Positions 34,638-46,424 of a stretch of DNA of 64,000 nt are shown here, piece after piece. Within the stretch, counting starts at the first letter, position 1; the number at the start of each line of letters is the position of its first letter. Under the pieces are notes generated by a model. That model saw only the letters and a program-made list of their open reading frames with translations, was not told the DNA's origin and did no database searches. A program made the translations under genes and the position numbers. The DNA comes from Polytrichum commune (lineage: Eukaryota; Streptophyta; Polytrichopsida; Polytrichales; Polytrichaceae): contig OX485808.1 of the NCBI GenBank assembly GCA_950295325.1, positions 11,348,501-11,412,500 of the forward strand, in the 5' to 3' direction.

Positions 34638-37600
34638 CTTCTTAATTGGCATTTATTTATATTTGAGTGGTAAATGACAAGGTTTGTAGTTAAGAATCGG
34701 AACACCGGAGTGACATGTGTTACGATAAGATTGGGTTAAGGTAGGTGGTGTTAAAACTATCACATCTTTAAGCTTTAGGAGCATAGATATTGTTACTGGA
34801 GTTTGAAAGTTCCATAATGCTTCCTCACTGAGCAATTGACGTGGGATCAAAACTCACCAAATTATGGTTTTCTTTGGACACTGTATGAAAAAAGTTGTAA
34901 GGGTTCAAAGGGGGTTCAATGTTTTATTGGTAGATGATCCAAAAGCAACACGGGAGCATGGTGTTGAGGTGGTGGTGGACGCTCTCAAAATTCAGTTTGT
35001 GAATGACGTTGTTTGTGTGCTTTGTTGATTTTCTAACTAGGTGAGACAATGCCATATTTGATACATGCATAGGCTGAGGTTATTTGTGGAGTTAGAAGTG
35101 TCCACGAGAAGGCCACGTGCCTTATATTGAGTTTGGACTTCACATACATGTGGCCCAAATTTTCAATTCAAGAATTTGGAGCACAAATTGTCAAACCTAA
35201 ATGTTGGTACTGCCATTGTGCATGGTACTCATTGCACAAACTTAAAGTAGAAGGCTAGAGGTTTGCGGTGTTTGGGTAAACTCATTCATTGAGAAGGTTT
35301 CATAGGTTGAGCACTAATTTATTCCAATGTACGACACCACTAAACCAATTTAGGCTATTTGACGTTGATTCTAAAGTCAAACCATTTGAATATGAGTTAA
35401 AATGATCATTAATGTATTTATTTGGTATGTAAAGTATATTATGGTGCCAAACCAATATAAAAGCATGAAATGTGTTGGCAAATGGATAGCGATGGATAGT
35501 GATGAGGGTGTTGAACAATGTTATGTGGGAATGATTTGACATGATAATGTTAGTCCTTGTTGCAATAAGTTGTTGTGCAGGTTTGAATGTGCCGAGAAAA
35601 CAAACAAACAAAGATGAAAGTACTCCTCATAGGCTTTCATACCTTAATGACCATTAAATGCGAACGTATTGACACACATTCCATGCCCAACATTGCACAA
35701 CCTACTATCATGGCTCCCTTTCTGAACAGGGGAGGAGGTTAGATGTAGCTTGATTCACGACCACTTCTTCACAGACCCCCACAAGCTATACTTGACGCTA
35801 ACCTACCGGACAAGTGCGTCACCACACGTGGACCCCCAACATCGGCCTATTTTCCGTATTCACATTTCTCCGGCATTGTACCCGAAGAGTGGGAAGTAAG
35901 CAAGCTTGTATTCAATATACTAGCTACCGGTCCACCCTTGCAAAATGAACAATACTCAAGCTGAACATAATGGAGGTCGTGAAAGGTGGCCTAACATAAA
36001 AGGGGCATTGTGCCCGCAAAATTCCCGACCCCACAACACAACACCCTACTATTGACTGATGCTACATGACCGAGACGAACAAATTGTTGTAACTTTTTAC
36101 TGGCAGCAAAATGTTGAGGTCGATCGACAACCCTTTCAAAATCCAACCCCCTCTTTTTTCTTTCTTTTTCTTTCTCTCTTCTTCCTTTCCTATGTGAATC
36201 AAAAAGGCCAAAAAGCCAACACCAAAATGCCCATGCAATTCATGTGCTAACTTGACAATTATTAGCAAACTTGGGCCCTAGTCCACCACAATCTCCAAGG
36301 AAACGGTCTCCAATCTAACAGTCAACCAGCTAGCAACCCCCGCCCTCCAAGTGTGCTCTTCTTCTTCTTCTTCTTCTTCTTCGAGTCCAGCTTTAAATTC
36401 GCAATTATTTGGAGCTTGCTTGCACTGCAAGGGTGGGTCTACACGAAGTTTACAGCTGTTTATTTTAACAAAGACTATTGGGCGTCAATTATGTATACAG
36501 CAAGTCTTAAGATACTGTATGCAACGTACACTGATGATCCCATTTAGTGCGTGTGGTACTAATTCTTGAAACATGCACTAGTTTGCCAAATCTCGAAATT
36601 AGCGAGGGCTGAATCATTAGTCCCCTGCGTGCATGATGCCAAGTGTATGAGAACATGTTCGATTACCATACATTTTAAGAGAATTAGTGCGTGCTTCTCG
36701 GGGGGTGGACTCTTCGTACCCTGTGTAGATGAACGTGAGTGTAAGAAGGGGTATGGTTTGAGGCATTACTGTACATGATATACATAAGGGAGAGGTTTTG
36801 TTTTTCCTCTACTGTAGTGTGTACATCTAAAAGGGCTATTTAATCCTACGAAGTAAAGGTAAGATGTACAAAAGGGGGTCCTAAGGTTAAGAGAGAATTT
36901 GATTTTAGATGTGTTAGTTTCATCCACTCACGTTCTCATCCATTGTTCGCATATGGTCATAGTCCTCAACAGCTACCATGTGTCTTCTTGTTAGGGTTTG
37001 CATCTAGGGTTCTAGGTTTCTACAAACTAGAGGCTCTTGGAGCTCTCATGGAATTCTTTTATTTTTGCTCTCTAGATTGTGACTAAGTTATCTTTGATTG
37101 TTTGGTACAATCTTTGAGTTACACGCTATGCATGCAAAACAGTCAATGACTTTCTCTTTGGAAAGTGAAAGTAGACTTTATATGTAAAGAGATTATTGAA
37201 TTCATGAGTATAGTTTGTATATGTAGTGGAGGCATTTATCACACTCAATTGAAAAGCTTAGTATAAATACATGAGTCCATTTTTTACATAACACTATTAA
37301 GATCCATAACAATGTTCCCAATGAAGAGTCCATTCCCGGGGCATGGTCTAAGATGTTTGTAAAGTGCATAATTTGTTTTGGTGAGCTTGAAGAGGCTTCT
37401 TCTTCTTCTTCTTCTTCTCAGTCGGCACCATTCACTCTTGAAGGCATCTCCTCACAATGAGAATTCGAAGAGAGCTTGCAATGAGAGTTTATAGCACTTT
37501 GACACGTTGAGCTCCTAAAACCCTAGATCTTTTGAGGGCACTAATTTTATAGCGTAAAGAATTTAGTATCACCTTCACTAATTTTCCACACGCATTATTA

Positions 37601-37649
37601 ACCCACCCTCATTAAATAGGATAAGTGTAATGTGCTATTCATATATTTT
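34638..37649. other. Intergenic, mostly unrecognised
   Basis: A reversed R1 fragment lies at about 34650-34745. (TTC)n runs at 36357-36381 and 37395-37417. 37280-37320 has an R10-like half (ACATAACACTATTAAGATCC). No gene recognised. Confidence 0.4.
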
Positions 37650-38002
37650 CTCTCTCCGTACCCATTTCTCATAGGATTTGAAACATGCAAATTGGTGCAA
37701 GATGATTAGCAATTCCAAATCGTGCATGTAGCCATTTGCCTCATAATTTTGGAGCTCATATAAATTTCTTATCCATTATCAAAGTGACGATTCTCGTGCT
37801 CATTAAGTGGTCATATAGGTTCCCCCAATCATGTTGAGTATTGCGTCTAGAATGGTTAGCATGTTTTGGGCATGCAATCCAATCTCCTTGTAACATAGGT
37901 TGCCTTTTTGGTGTTCGTTCTTGTATCCTCACCCAACCACACACCACTCAAATATAGGTGTTCAAATTGTTACTATGTTGGATTTGGGTACGTCTACCTT
38001 AT
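37650..38002 (+). mobile_element. R1 MITE family, 5'-truncated copy
   Basis: Starts inside the family at the CCCATTTCTCATAGGAT segment and runs to the intact right end CGTCTACCTTA. Confidence 0.72.
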
Positions 38003-38050
38003 GCATGTTCCATCGAATCCTTATTGAATCAAAAGAGTTCAAGGCATCTA

Positions 38051-38913
38051 AAGGTAACTAGACCATTAATGGACATTTATACCTCAATACCCACTTCTTG
38101 TCGGATTTGAAATTAGTACAAGATGATTAGCAAAATGTATTGTGCCCATAGCCTCATATTGTTGGGAACCCATATGACTACCTTATCACGGGTAGATCAC
38201 TCTAAGGCATTTTTGTGCACCACGTGCGGCTGGGGTTTTTTTGTTTTGGGGCTATTTACCTTCAAGGGCTGAATTAAAGCCTCCCTATAATTACTTAAAT
38301 TTCAAAAATGGCCCATTTGTTTGCACCCTTCCATTACTTATATTGTCCAAGTCACTATAATTTTTTGTACTCTATATTCATTTTAATCCATTTTTGGACA
38401 GACGGAAATCCCAATTATCATCCATCCCCGTGAGTCCTAAACCCATTTACATACCATACTAAACATACCTTCTAGGATCCTTATCTTCAACCCCTATATT
38501 AATTTTACAAAAAAATAATGGCCCACGTTTTATGTCCATCTAAGTTACTTATAATGGGATTGTCTACATTTAATGGCCCCTTCATTATTTGGAATTCCTT
38601 TATAATTTTTAATTCAAATGATTTTAATCCTCTCTATATTATGCCGCACGTCATTTTTAAAATGTACTAAGTGATCTACCCGTGTACCTTATTCATAATC
38701 AAACTGAGGATTCATTTTCTTATCAAATGATCATATAGATGTTCCCAATTATATTCCAATTGAAAGGAGATTTCTTAACAAATTTTGAGCATGCAGTTCG
38801 ATTTCTTTTACACACATGTTGTAGTTGTTGTTACCCAACCACATACCACTCAAATATCGATATCCATTTAAAATGCGTAATTGGTTTAGAATCACTTATC
38901 TTACATTGTTGGT
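38051..38913 (+). mobile_element. R1 MITE family copy, split by a hAT-like element
   Basis: The left part (to 38186) has CCCACTTCTTGTCGGAT and GATGATTAGCAAA; the right part (from 38685) resumes with TTATTCATAATCAAACTGAGG and ends near ATCACTTATCTTAC. The interruption at 38187-38684 is the R3 element. Confidence 0.7.
38187..38684. mobile_element. R3 hAT-like non-autonomous element, 498 bp, 8 bp target duplication
   Basis: Perfect 15 bp terminal inverted repeats CACGGGTAGATCACT at 38187 and its complement ending at 38684, extended imperfectly to about 45 bp. Flanks are TACCTTAT at 38179-38186 and 38685-38692, an exact 8 bp duplication. No coding frame. The terminus resembles that of R2 (C-x-CGGG-x-AG-x-TCACT). 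It sits inside an R1 copy and so is younger than that copy. Confidence 0.88.
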
Positions 38914-39173
38914 GAGGTTAAATTCAAGTGGTTGTGACATCATTTTTTTTTAATAAACTCTAGGCATTAAGTTATTTGACACACAAATCTTAATGCACTC
39001 TAGGACAATGGATTTTTATCATGGTTGACTTTTCTAATATATGTATCCACAAATCCAATACGGAATCTAGAACCATTTATCGTCATACACTTGAGGGGCT
39101 TCATATGTGCGACACTAGTACATAGTTTTGAATGTTAGGTCATGTTTTGGGTATGCCTTAACTTAAGGTACAC

Positions 39174-39345
39174 AGGCCTTATTCGTTTATGTATTTTAAA
39201 TGAACACCTATATTTAAATGGTTTGTGGTTAGGTTAGTTTCAAGAACGGGAATTCAACAAGACACATGTTTAAAATAGATTGGACTACGTGTTCAACATT
39301 GATCAACCATTCTAGACTCAATAGTCAATACAATTGAGGGTAACC
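39174..39345 (-). mobile_element. R1 MITE family fragment, reversed
   Basis: TAAGGTACACAGGCC, then ACACCTATATTTAAATGG and CATTCTAGACTCAATAG, matching the reverse complement of the R1 right half. Confidence 0.5.
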
Positions 39346-40308
39346 TAGACATTCATATCAAAAAATTATCGATTGTGCATTTTCAATAGTCATGTACAAA
39401 TCGAAGGAAGTCTGATTCTCAATCCGATTTTTGTTGATGCTTCATAATAGATCTATTAAGCTTAATGCAACACAAGTTTGTTTCATAAACTTGATTAGTA
39501 CAAGTTGGAGAATATGAAAAACCAACCAAATAATACACATGTGCTTTATATAAGGCTAGACAACCTACAGGTCGGGCTCCCTTTTCTAAAAAAAAGAGAA
39601 GAAGAAGCCCTAGCACATGGCTAGCTGTAATCCTGACACACGGGACTAGGGTGTTTTATGACATGTCCAACTGTTTGCAGGCCCACATGGCATACATGCA
39701 GGCATATCGATTAGCAAAGAATCTCAAGAGTGTTTAACTTTTTGATCTACATCTGGTAGTAGGACCCCGAACATTCCCTACATGTTTGTTCACCTTTGCA
39801 AAGTGAATAGTTTCCAAGCTGCATAATGTTCATTTTGCAAAGGATGACCCAACATAAACTGGAAACGATTCTTCCAAAATTCTTCGCTCTAGGGGTGCAC
39901 CTTCCTAGTGTTGAGAGTTAGGTTATGTATGGCTTGGCCCCATGCTAATGATCCATAGTGCCGTAGACATCGGACCACTTCAAGGACCATGATCATCTCC
40001 ACTAGACTACTTCATGGGACATGATGGTGTGGAGATATTTGTTTCCGATGAAAATTGTTGAAAAAACCATACACCGATTTTCTTTTCATTTTTCGTCATA
40101 AATACACAAGAATCATGTGCGGCCCTTTATTCAAGTCACACACTATCCTCACACCAGCCTACCTGCCTATGTAAGCACACTCATTATGTGCACCGCATTA
40201 CGAGAGCCTTCAAAGCACCCTAAGTAGCTCATAAGCTATGCGGCGTTACTTTTCTTAATCGGACGCCTATATTTGAATGAATGATGCGTGGTTACATGTG
40301 GATCTAAG
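39346..40308. other. Intergenic with minor repeats
   Basis: 39405-39520 matches 28790-28900. 40255-40303 is a reversed R1 scrap interrupted by the next R4 element. No gene. Confidence 0.4.
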
Positions 40309-40807
40309 GGTCATTCACACACGAGCCAAGAGCCGTGACCATGAAATTGTGAGAGCCCAAAAGAAAGTGTCCAAAGGCCGTCCCAACACACCTCCAAAAT
40401 CATGTACTGTGGTCACGGACCCTCAAGTGTAGTGTGAAGTCATGTGTGACAGGGCCCTTGACCAAATGCTATTTCAATGAATTTTTATTCACGCGGGTCC
40501 TCCCACATGATAAAATAGAATAAATCAACGGTTGTGAGCATTCGGAGTGCCATGGTCTCCCGGTTTTGTTGTGTTAAACCTACCTTCAAGAGGTGGTTTT
40601 TGAGAATAGTCCAAGTGACCATGAAACATTATCTATTTGATGCTATGTAGGAATCCATGTAGACTTTGCATTCATCTTGCATTCACTTACTCTGTTGGTC
40701 CCTCAAGTGTAGTGTGAAGCGAACTTGGACCGGCTCCACCTTTTCCACCAATGAGAGTGCTTGAAGTGCAATAGACATGGGCTCTCAGTCTCGTGTGTGA
40801 AGTGGCC
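40309..40807 (+). mobile_element. R4 family DNA transposon, 5 bp target duplication
   Basis: Ends GGTCATTCACACACGAG and the complement of GGCCACTTCACACACGAG; flanked by CTAAG at 40304-40308 and 40808-40812. Inserted in an R1 scrap, whose sequence resumes with AACAAACATC at 40813. About 499 bp, no transposase. Confidence 0.82.
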
Positions 40808-42096
40808 CTAAGAACAAACATCAATAGAGGTGCTTGTTTGAATAGACTGGACTATGTCCTTAGCTTTTATCAACTACTTTACTCTCAACGATAAACACAA
40901 TGTGAGGGGGGGCTTGCATAAAATCAGCACTAGCATTTCTAATAACCGTAACTAAATTAATGGAGGTTCAAGTTTTGTTGATGTTTCATTATATGTTCGC
41001 TGATGCAACATAAAGTTCAACCTATAAACATGATCAATATAAGATGGAGAACATGAAAAAAAAAAACAAATGAATTGCACCTGCATATCTTACATATTCA
41101 CATACGTGTGTTGCCCATGAGAAGTTCACATGGTATGCTGGTCACTCTTCCTAATCAAATGCACATGTTGGAGTGGTATAATTGCTAACACAATTGGAAG
41201 GGCCAGTGTGACCATTTAGAGACTAAGAGAATTTTCAATATGGCTCCATATGATTTCTACATCTCAACTATGATTCCGAGACGTGAATTGATTATCTCAC
41301 ACATCTTAACTGCAAGATATCTCACATGATATCATCCAACAACCTAATTGTACGTGAAGTTGGAAGTGTCCACATAAAGGTCACGAGGCATGTTGTTAAC
41401 AATGAAGACCAAAACAAATGTGTTACAAAGATTCGAACTACTTGCTGACAAAGTGTGAAAACATTCTAGGGTTCAAATAGTTCACATATTGGGGAGAACA
41501 CGTGTGACTGGTCACATAAAAAAAGAGTCTTCACTTTGATACCTTATAACTTTTGCATCTCAACTCTGATTATGAAACTCAACACAATAGTCTTCTTGAC
41601 CGACAATTGCTAACCAAATGAGACAACTTCCGATACGATCCATGGCTAAAATTGTCGATGGAGCCGAGAGTGCTCGCAAACGAGGCCACATGGGCCCTAC
41701 TATAAAATGCCCGAATTCATGACTTAATTTACTACGTCCTTCTCAAACATTTCAGAGCTCCTTCTGCTCTCTCTCTATATATATATATATTGGATTCTTC
41801 ATCAATGAATTCAAGTTATTAGTACCTACGTGCCCACATAACCACTAGACCACACAATGCAAATGTACTTGAATTTTTTTAATTCATTCAAAACTTCATT
41901 TTCATTCTATTTTAATACATGAGCCATGATCCTCGAGTGGGAGGCTCAAGGAAGTTCAAAGTTCTTCGTGTAAGTTAGACTTCGAAGGTCAACGGAGACT
42001 TTTAATTTGAGGAGTTGATCATGGGAAACCGGATGGTCACACTATATGGAGTTTGGCAAGTACAATAGTATAGATATAGAATCATGAGTACATATG
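40808..42096. other. Intergenic, no gene recognised
   Basis: 40970-41060 and 41530-41690 share weak blocks with other places in the window. (TA)n at 41775-41790. Confidence 0.4.
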
Positions 42097-42451
42097 TAAG
42101 GTAAGGGGGCTTAATTCGGTTACTTATTTTAGTGGAAACCTAAGTTTGAGTGGTGTTTGATTAGGTGTGGATATTATTATTATTATATGGAGACCAAATA
42201 TATATGTGTTTTGAAGAGATTTGGAGTACATGCTTAAAATTTCTTAATTATTTGAGGTTCAAGTAGTCAACATAATCTTGGGGGGGATCTATATAATCAT
42301 ATGAATACGATATCAAACAAGCTTCAAAACTACTAGTTATGGCTTCAATCTAGGTGTGTTGGTCATCTCTTTTCAATCAATGTATGTTTTATGTCTTAGG
42401 AGAAGTGGGTCAATCAAAATACAAAAAATGATTTAACAATGGTCTACCTTA
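42097..42451 (-). mobile_element. R1 MITE family, full-length reversed copy
   Basis: TAAGGTAAGGGGGCTTAATTC at the left and CCCACTTCTCC-type segment then GGTCTACCTTA at the right, both in reverse orientation. Contains a (TTA)n run at 42172-42184. Confidence 0.7.
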
Positions 42452-43194
42452 CGACAAGGTGGACTAGGTTGGGTGGGCATTTCATAAGGCCCAACGAATC
42501 ACATGCTTCAGTGCACCTTCTCTTGTACCAAGGGGAAACTCTTGTAATCTAGGATTTTGATGGGCTCCTATTCATGTCGGTTTGTTGGTGTTGTCTATTC
42601 CGTTATTCTTTTCTTTTCTTTTTTGTAATTTGTTACATAGCCCAACCCCAACCAAGAAGACTTTATCAAGGTTGTTTGTTGCCGCATTGAAACACGAGTT
42701 TGAATATGCACATTTGGAGACTTGGCTTGGTTGCATATGCTAAAAGACTTGAAACCGCATAAGGTGAACACACCTATTGTGGGTGCTTTGTGAATTTGGA
42801 TGCTTAGAGTGGTCCAATATAGATGCCAATTATCTCGTTGGGCAGGAAACCAATTTAGATGCAACTCTAGATATTTGAGATTTATCTCAATTTCTTATGG
42901 AATTTCAAAAGAAAAGATTTCATGACCCATTGTGGTCACTTAGGTTCATTTGTACCATTCATCTCGGTCATGCCCACTCTTCTACATAGGATAATGTGCT
43001 CCTTGAATAACCTATTATGAGCAAGCACCTCATGATTGTGAGAATGTGGGACCACAAGTTGCATAGTATGCTTGCTTCCAATGCCTTATATAAAATTCAT
43101 TAAAGTGTAGAATTGGCAAAATTGCGACCTTGCCTATGTTGGAGCCTCCACTCACTTCTTTATGTTATAGTGTGTTGCATGGTGGACAAGTTGT
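42452..43194. other. Intergenic, nothing recognised
   Basis: No gene or shared repeat seen. Confidence 0.4.
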
Positions 43195-43420
43195 TTGTGG
43201 ACCACTGTCCGGGGAGATTTTGGGCAAAATCTAGCCCGGATCCAAGTGTTTCCAAAAACCAATTCATGTTGACATGTTGACAGCTTTCAGTCTTCTTTAT
43301 TGATTTGAGATATATTCTATACTATATCCCTATAAATAGATCACAATTTTGTCTAAAATTCTAAACTTGAACTAACTATGTTCGAACTCAACCAATTTAT
43401 CTAAGGTAGAGGGTGCTTAA
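43195..43420 (-). repeat. R8 family arm, reversed, degraded
   Basis: TCCGGGGAGATTTTGGGC at the left, TGTTGACATGTTGACAGC replacing the family ACATGT segment, and AACTCAACCAATTTATC at the right. Degraded relative to 47265-47512. Confidence 0.5.
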
Positions 43421-44384
43421 ACCAACACATTAAGCTATTGCACATGCATATGGCTATGTGGTTGATATAAAAAATATATACATTCATATTAGCCTTTGGG
43501 CCAAACATAGGTATCAAGAAAGAAAGAAAAAATTTAGTCTCAATTAAATATTTGATGAATATTCAAAATCAAAACTCCTAGCTTCCTTGAACCAATCCAT
43601 AGGCCCTGTGTATGGCAACTTCGCATATGATGAGGACCCCCACCTTCATTGCCTAGAACCAACACAACATAGTTGGGTACTAGACCCAAACTACATCAAA
43701 ACCCAGGTGGTAATGATACGCAAAGCCACAGGGCTACCTCCATGATCCCACCCGGTTTGCTTGCAAAACCATCACCTTGTATCCTGGGAACCAACCCCCT
43801 TGCATCCCAGGACATGACCCTTTTGTGCTTTGTGGGCCTATCTCCTTGGCGTTTAGAATAAAATGGCTAGAATAGATATTGACAAGCCACCCTAATCCCA
43901 CCGTGAACCAACATGAGATAGAGTGGAGCATGTGACCCACCCTACATGCAGGTAGTGGAGGTTGCTATGAGGTGGCACCACTAATGGCACTCAAAACCGT
44001 CACTTTGTGGGCCCAGACACTCCTACACCGCCGGGTACGGTTCAAGGTCGTAGAGTGTTGGCAATTGGGAGGCATTTATAAGTGTTGGTTTTGGATGGGG
44101 TGTTGGTTTTAGCACCCTCTACCTTGTAACTAGCATTTGGACCTCCCCATTCATAGGTGTGCACATAAATCATTCTATGCCACCACTTGATTTTTTATTT
44201 GGACCATTTTATATGTGTTTTGTATCCATTATACCCTTAGATTAAGGTGTCCATAATACTAGGTCACAAACTGAAATAGATGTACCTACCTTACACTTGC
44301 TTATACCTTCATATTTCCTTTTCTTGATTCATGCTCTCAATGTTAATAATAATGTTTGCTCTTGAAACAAATCACCCCCCATGT
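43421..44384. other. Intergenic, nothing recognised
   Basis: No supported gene. 43670-44060 is moderately GC-richer with short frames only. Confidence 0.4.
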
Positions 44385-44651
44385 AAGGTGAGTGCACCTA
44401 TCATGAACTATTATCTATAATGGATTCTAACTTGTGGGTATACACCCAAACCTGAAAAGTGCACATCCAAAAACACAAAAATCATTATAAATCATCTATG
44501 ACTTTCAAAAAATTTGAAAATATTCACCTTGACTCCATAGATAGAAAGATCAATCCTCATGTTCCTCATTTGGATTTGCTAATGTGCTCATGGAGTAGTT
44601 TAGCATCGAACCTTTACATGTTGTGTGTCCATAATAGGTGCACCTTGCCTT
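44385..44651 (+). mobile_element. R7 family element
   Basis: Ends AAGGTGAGTGCACCTATCAT and the complement of AAGGCAAGGTGCACCTATTA. Both sides are flanked by ATGT (44381-44384 and 44652-44655), a possible but short target duplication. Confidence 0.65.
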
Positions 44652-44879
44652 ATGTACCTTACTTACCACGATAAACACATGTAGTAGAGTCAAACATGCC
44701 TACAAAATACAGCCCCACTTTGGTTATTTTTGGAACTTAAGGACCAACTTGGAGTCCCCAAATACGTACCAAAAATTCGCCAATGACACTCCGAAATCCC
44801 GAGAGTAAGTTAGTGTTAGTTGTAGATAAATAAATGTACCGTGATCCACCGCTTAAAAATACTCAAAGTAGCAGTCCTA

Positions 44880-45686
44880 CTACACCCTTTATGGTATTTA
44901 GGGTCGCATGCGTAATAGTGTCACTTACCCTACTATTTTGAGGCACATGTTGGGTTACGCTAATGATCAACAACTTCATCATACAATGTCACCGCATGCC
45001 ACTTGATGTTCAGGTGTGCTTACTAATATTTTGGCATGAGTATGATTAGTACACTAAATACCGTATTTAGTGTCACCAACACTAAATGTTGACCTAACAA
45101 TATTTGTCATTCTCTTGTAGATTTTTTCAGGGATTGTAGACTTACAGTGTTGCAATTATTGTCACTTACTAAGTGATTTTTCATCCAAATTTCAATCACA
45201 TGTGACAACAATTCATCATAGATTTGTTGGGATGCAAAGTATAACAAACGTTGTTTCAATAATTGGCATTTGGATGAATGGAAAGTAAGTTGGGATGACA
45301 AAACTTGCAAAGTTTATACATCAATAGCGTCACTAGAAAAGTTACCACAATGGCATAAAATATCATATAACACTAAATACAATATTTAGTGCACTGTAAT
45401 GAATCGTATGTCTATGTTCCACAATGGTCTACAAGTTGATTAAAGTGTACACAAATGACACTTGGCATTAGTATGCTCAAGAATACATTCCTCTTGCATA
45501 CCAAAACGCAAAACTATCCCGATGTGCTACACCAAATATAAATACTTTTTCACTTAAAAAGTCACTTGTGATGATGAATAGTATCATATCGGCAATTAGT
45601 GGGCGTGACACTTTGAGACCTCTAGGCATCTAGTTCAGGCCCTTCATAAATAGTGTACATGACACTAAATACCATAAATGGTGTAG
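44880..45686 (+). mobile_element. R6 family element with a nested R5 element
   Basis: Terminal inverted repeats CTACACCCTTTATGGTATTT and the complement of CTACACCATTTATGGTATTT. Collinear with 4014-4468 and the reverse of 61997-62366 once the R5 insertion is removed. No coding frame. Confidence 0.72.
45052..45391 (+). mobile_element. R5 family element nested in R6
   Basis: Begins CACTAAATACCGTATTTAGTG and ends CACTAAATAC / AATATTTAGTG. Interrupts the R6 copy, whose other two copies lack it at this point. Confidence 0.7.
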
Positions 45687-45878
45687 GTAGAGGCAGAAGT
45701 GGGAGGAGGTTTAAGGTAACAAACCATTCATTCTCGTAGTAAGCCTTCTAGCTTCTTGGAGTTTTAGATTGACTTCACATAATTTTAATTTCTAAATCAT
45801 CTATCATCGTGATCACGACCTCATAATCATCTTTGAATGAGGAACATGTCTTCCTCGCAAAGGAATTGGCTTGGGTTG

Positions 45879-45965
45879 TAAGGTAGATGAGTCTTAAATG
45901 GTTTTCTTTTCTTTTCTTTTCTTACTAGCCCATTTCTCCTAGGATATGAAACATGCAGTTTGTTA
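45879..45965 (+). mobile_element. R1 MITE family, left-end fragment
   Basis: TAAGGTAGATGAGTCTTAAA, a (TTTTC)n pyrimidine tract, then AGCCCATTTCTCCTAGGATA. The rest of the element is missing; 45966-46424 holds no recognised feature. Confidence 0.65.
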
Positions 45966-46424
45966 ACAACTAGAGGACATCATTGGGACAAAAATTCCAC
46001 TTTTAAACAACATTTTGCTACCACTTTCACATGTTTGATGCCCAAAACTATGGTTTTGGTATATTGGAGCACTTTTTGGGTCCACTTCATCATTCTTGCA
46101 CCCCGCACTAAAGCACATGTGTTTAGTGAAGTGAGATTCTCCAATCTTCAAAATACAAACCGCCAAGTCTTCTAGACCACACCGTAGTTTTATTTCAATA
46201 CACATACCATGGGAATGCGGTAAGAACTTTGAGCACTGATGAATACAAAGTTGTCATATGGGCATCGGATTGGGGGTGGATCGAATAGACACTTAATTCA
46301 CGTCGGTCTCCTCCGGAGACCGAAGTTTTTCTTTTTTTTTCTCTCTCTCTACAAAGTTGCCCCCATGAAGTTTTCATGACAAGGGCACTTTTATGGTGGG
46401 TACTTGGTCCACAACTTCCGTCCA

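Noticed and set aside
1251-45391. R5 as a definite CACTA transposon
   Set aside because: CACTA/TAGTG ends are present but arise from a local palindrome, and no 2-3 bp duplication was consistent among copies.
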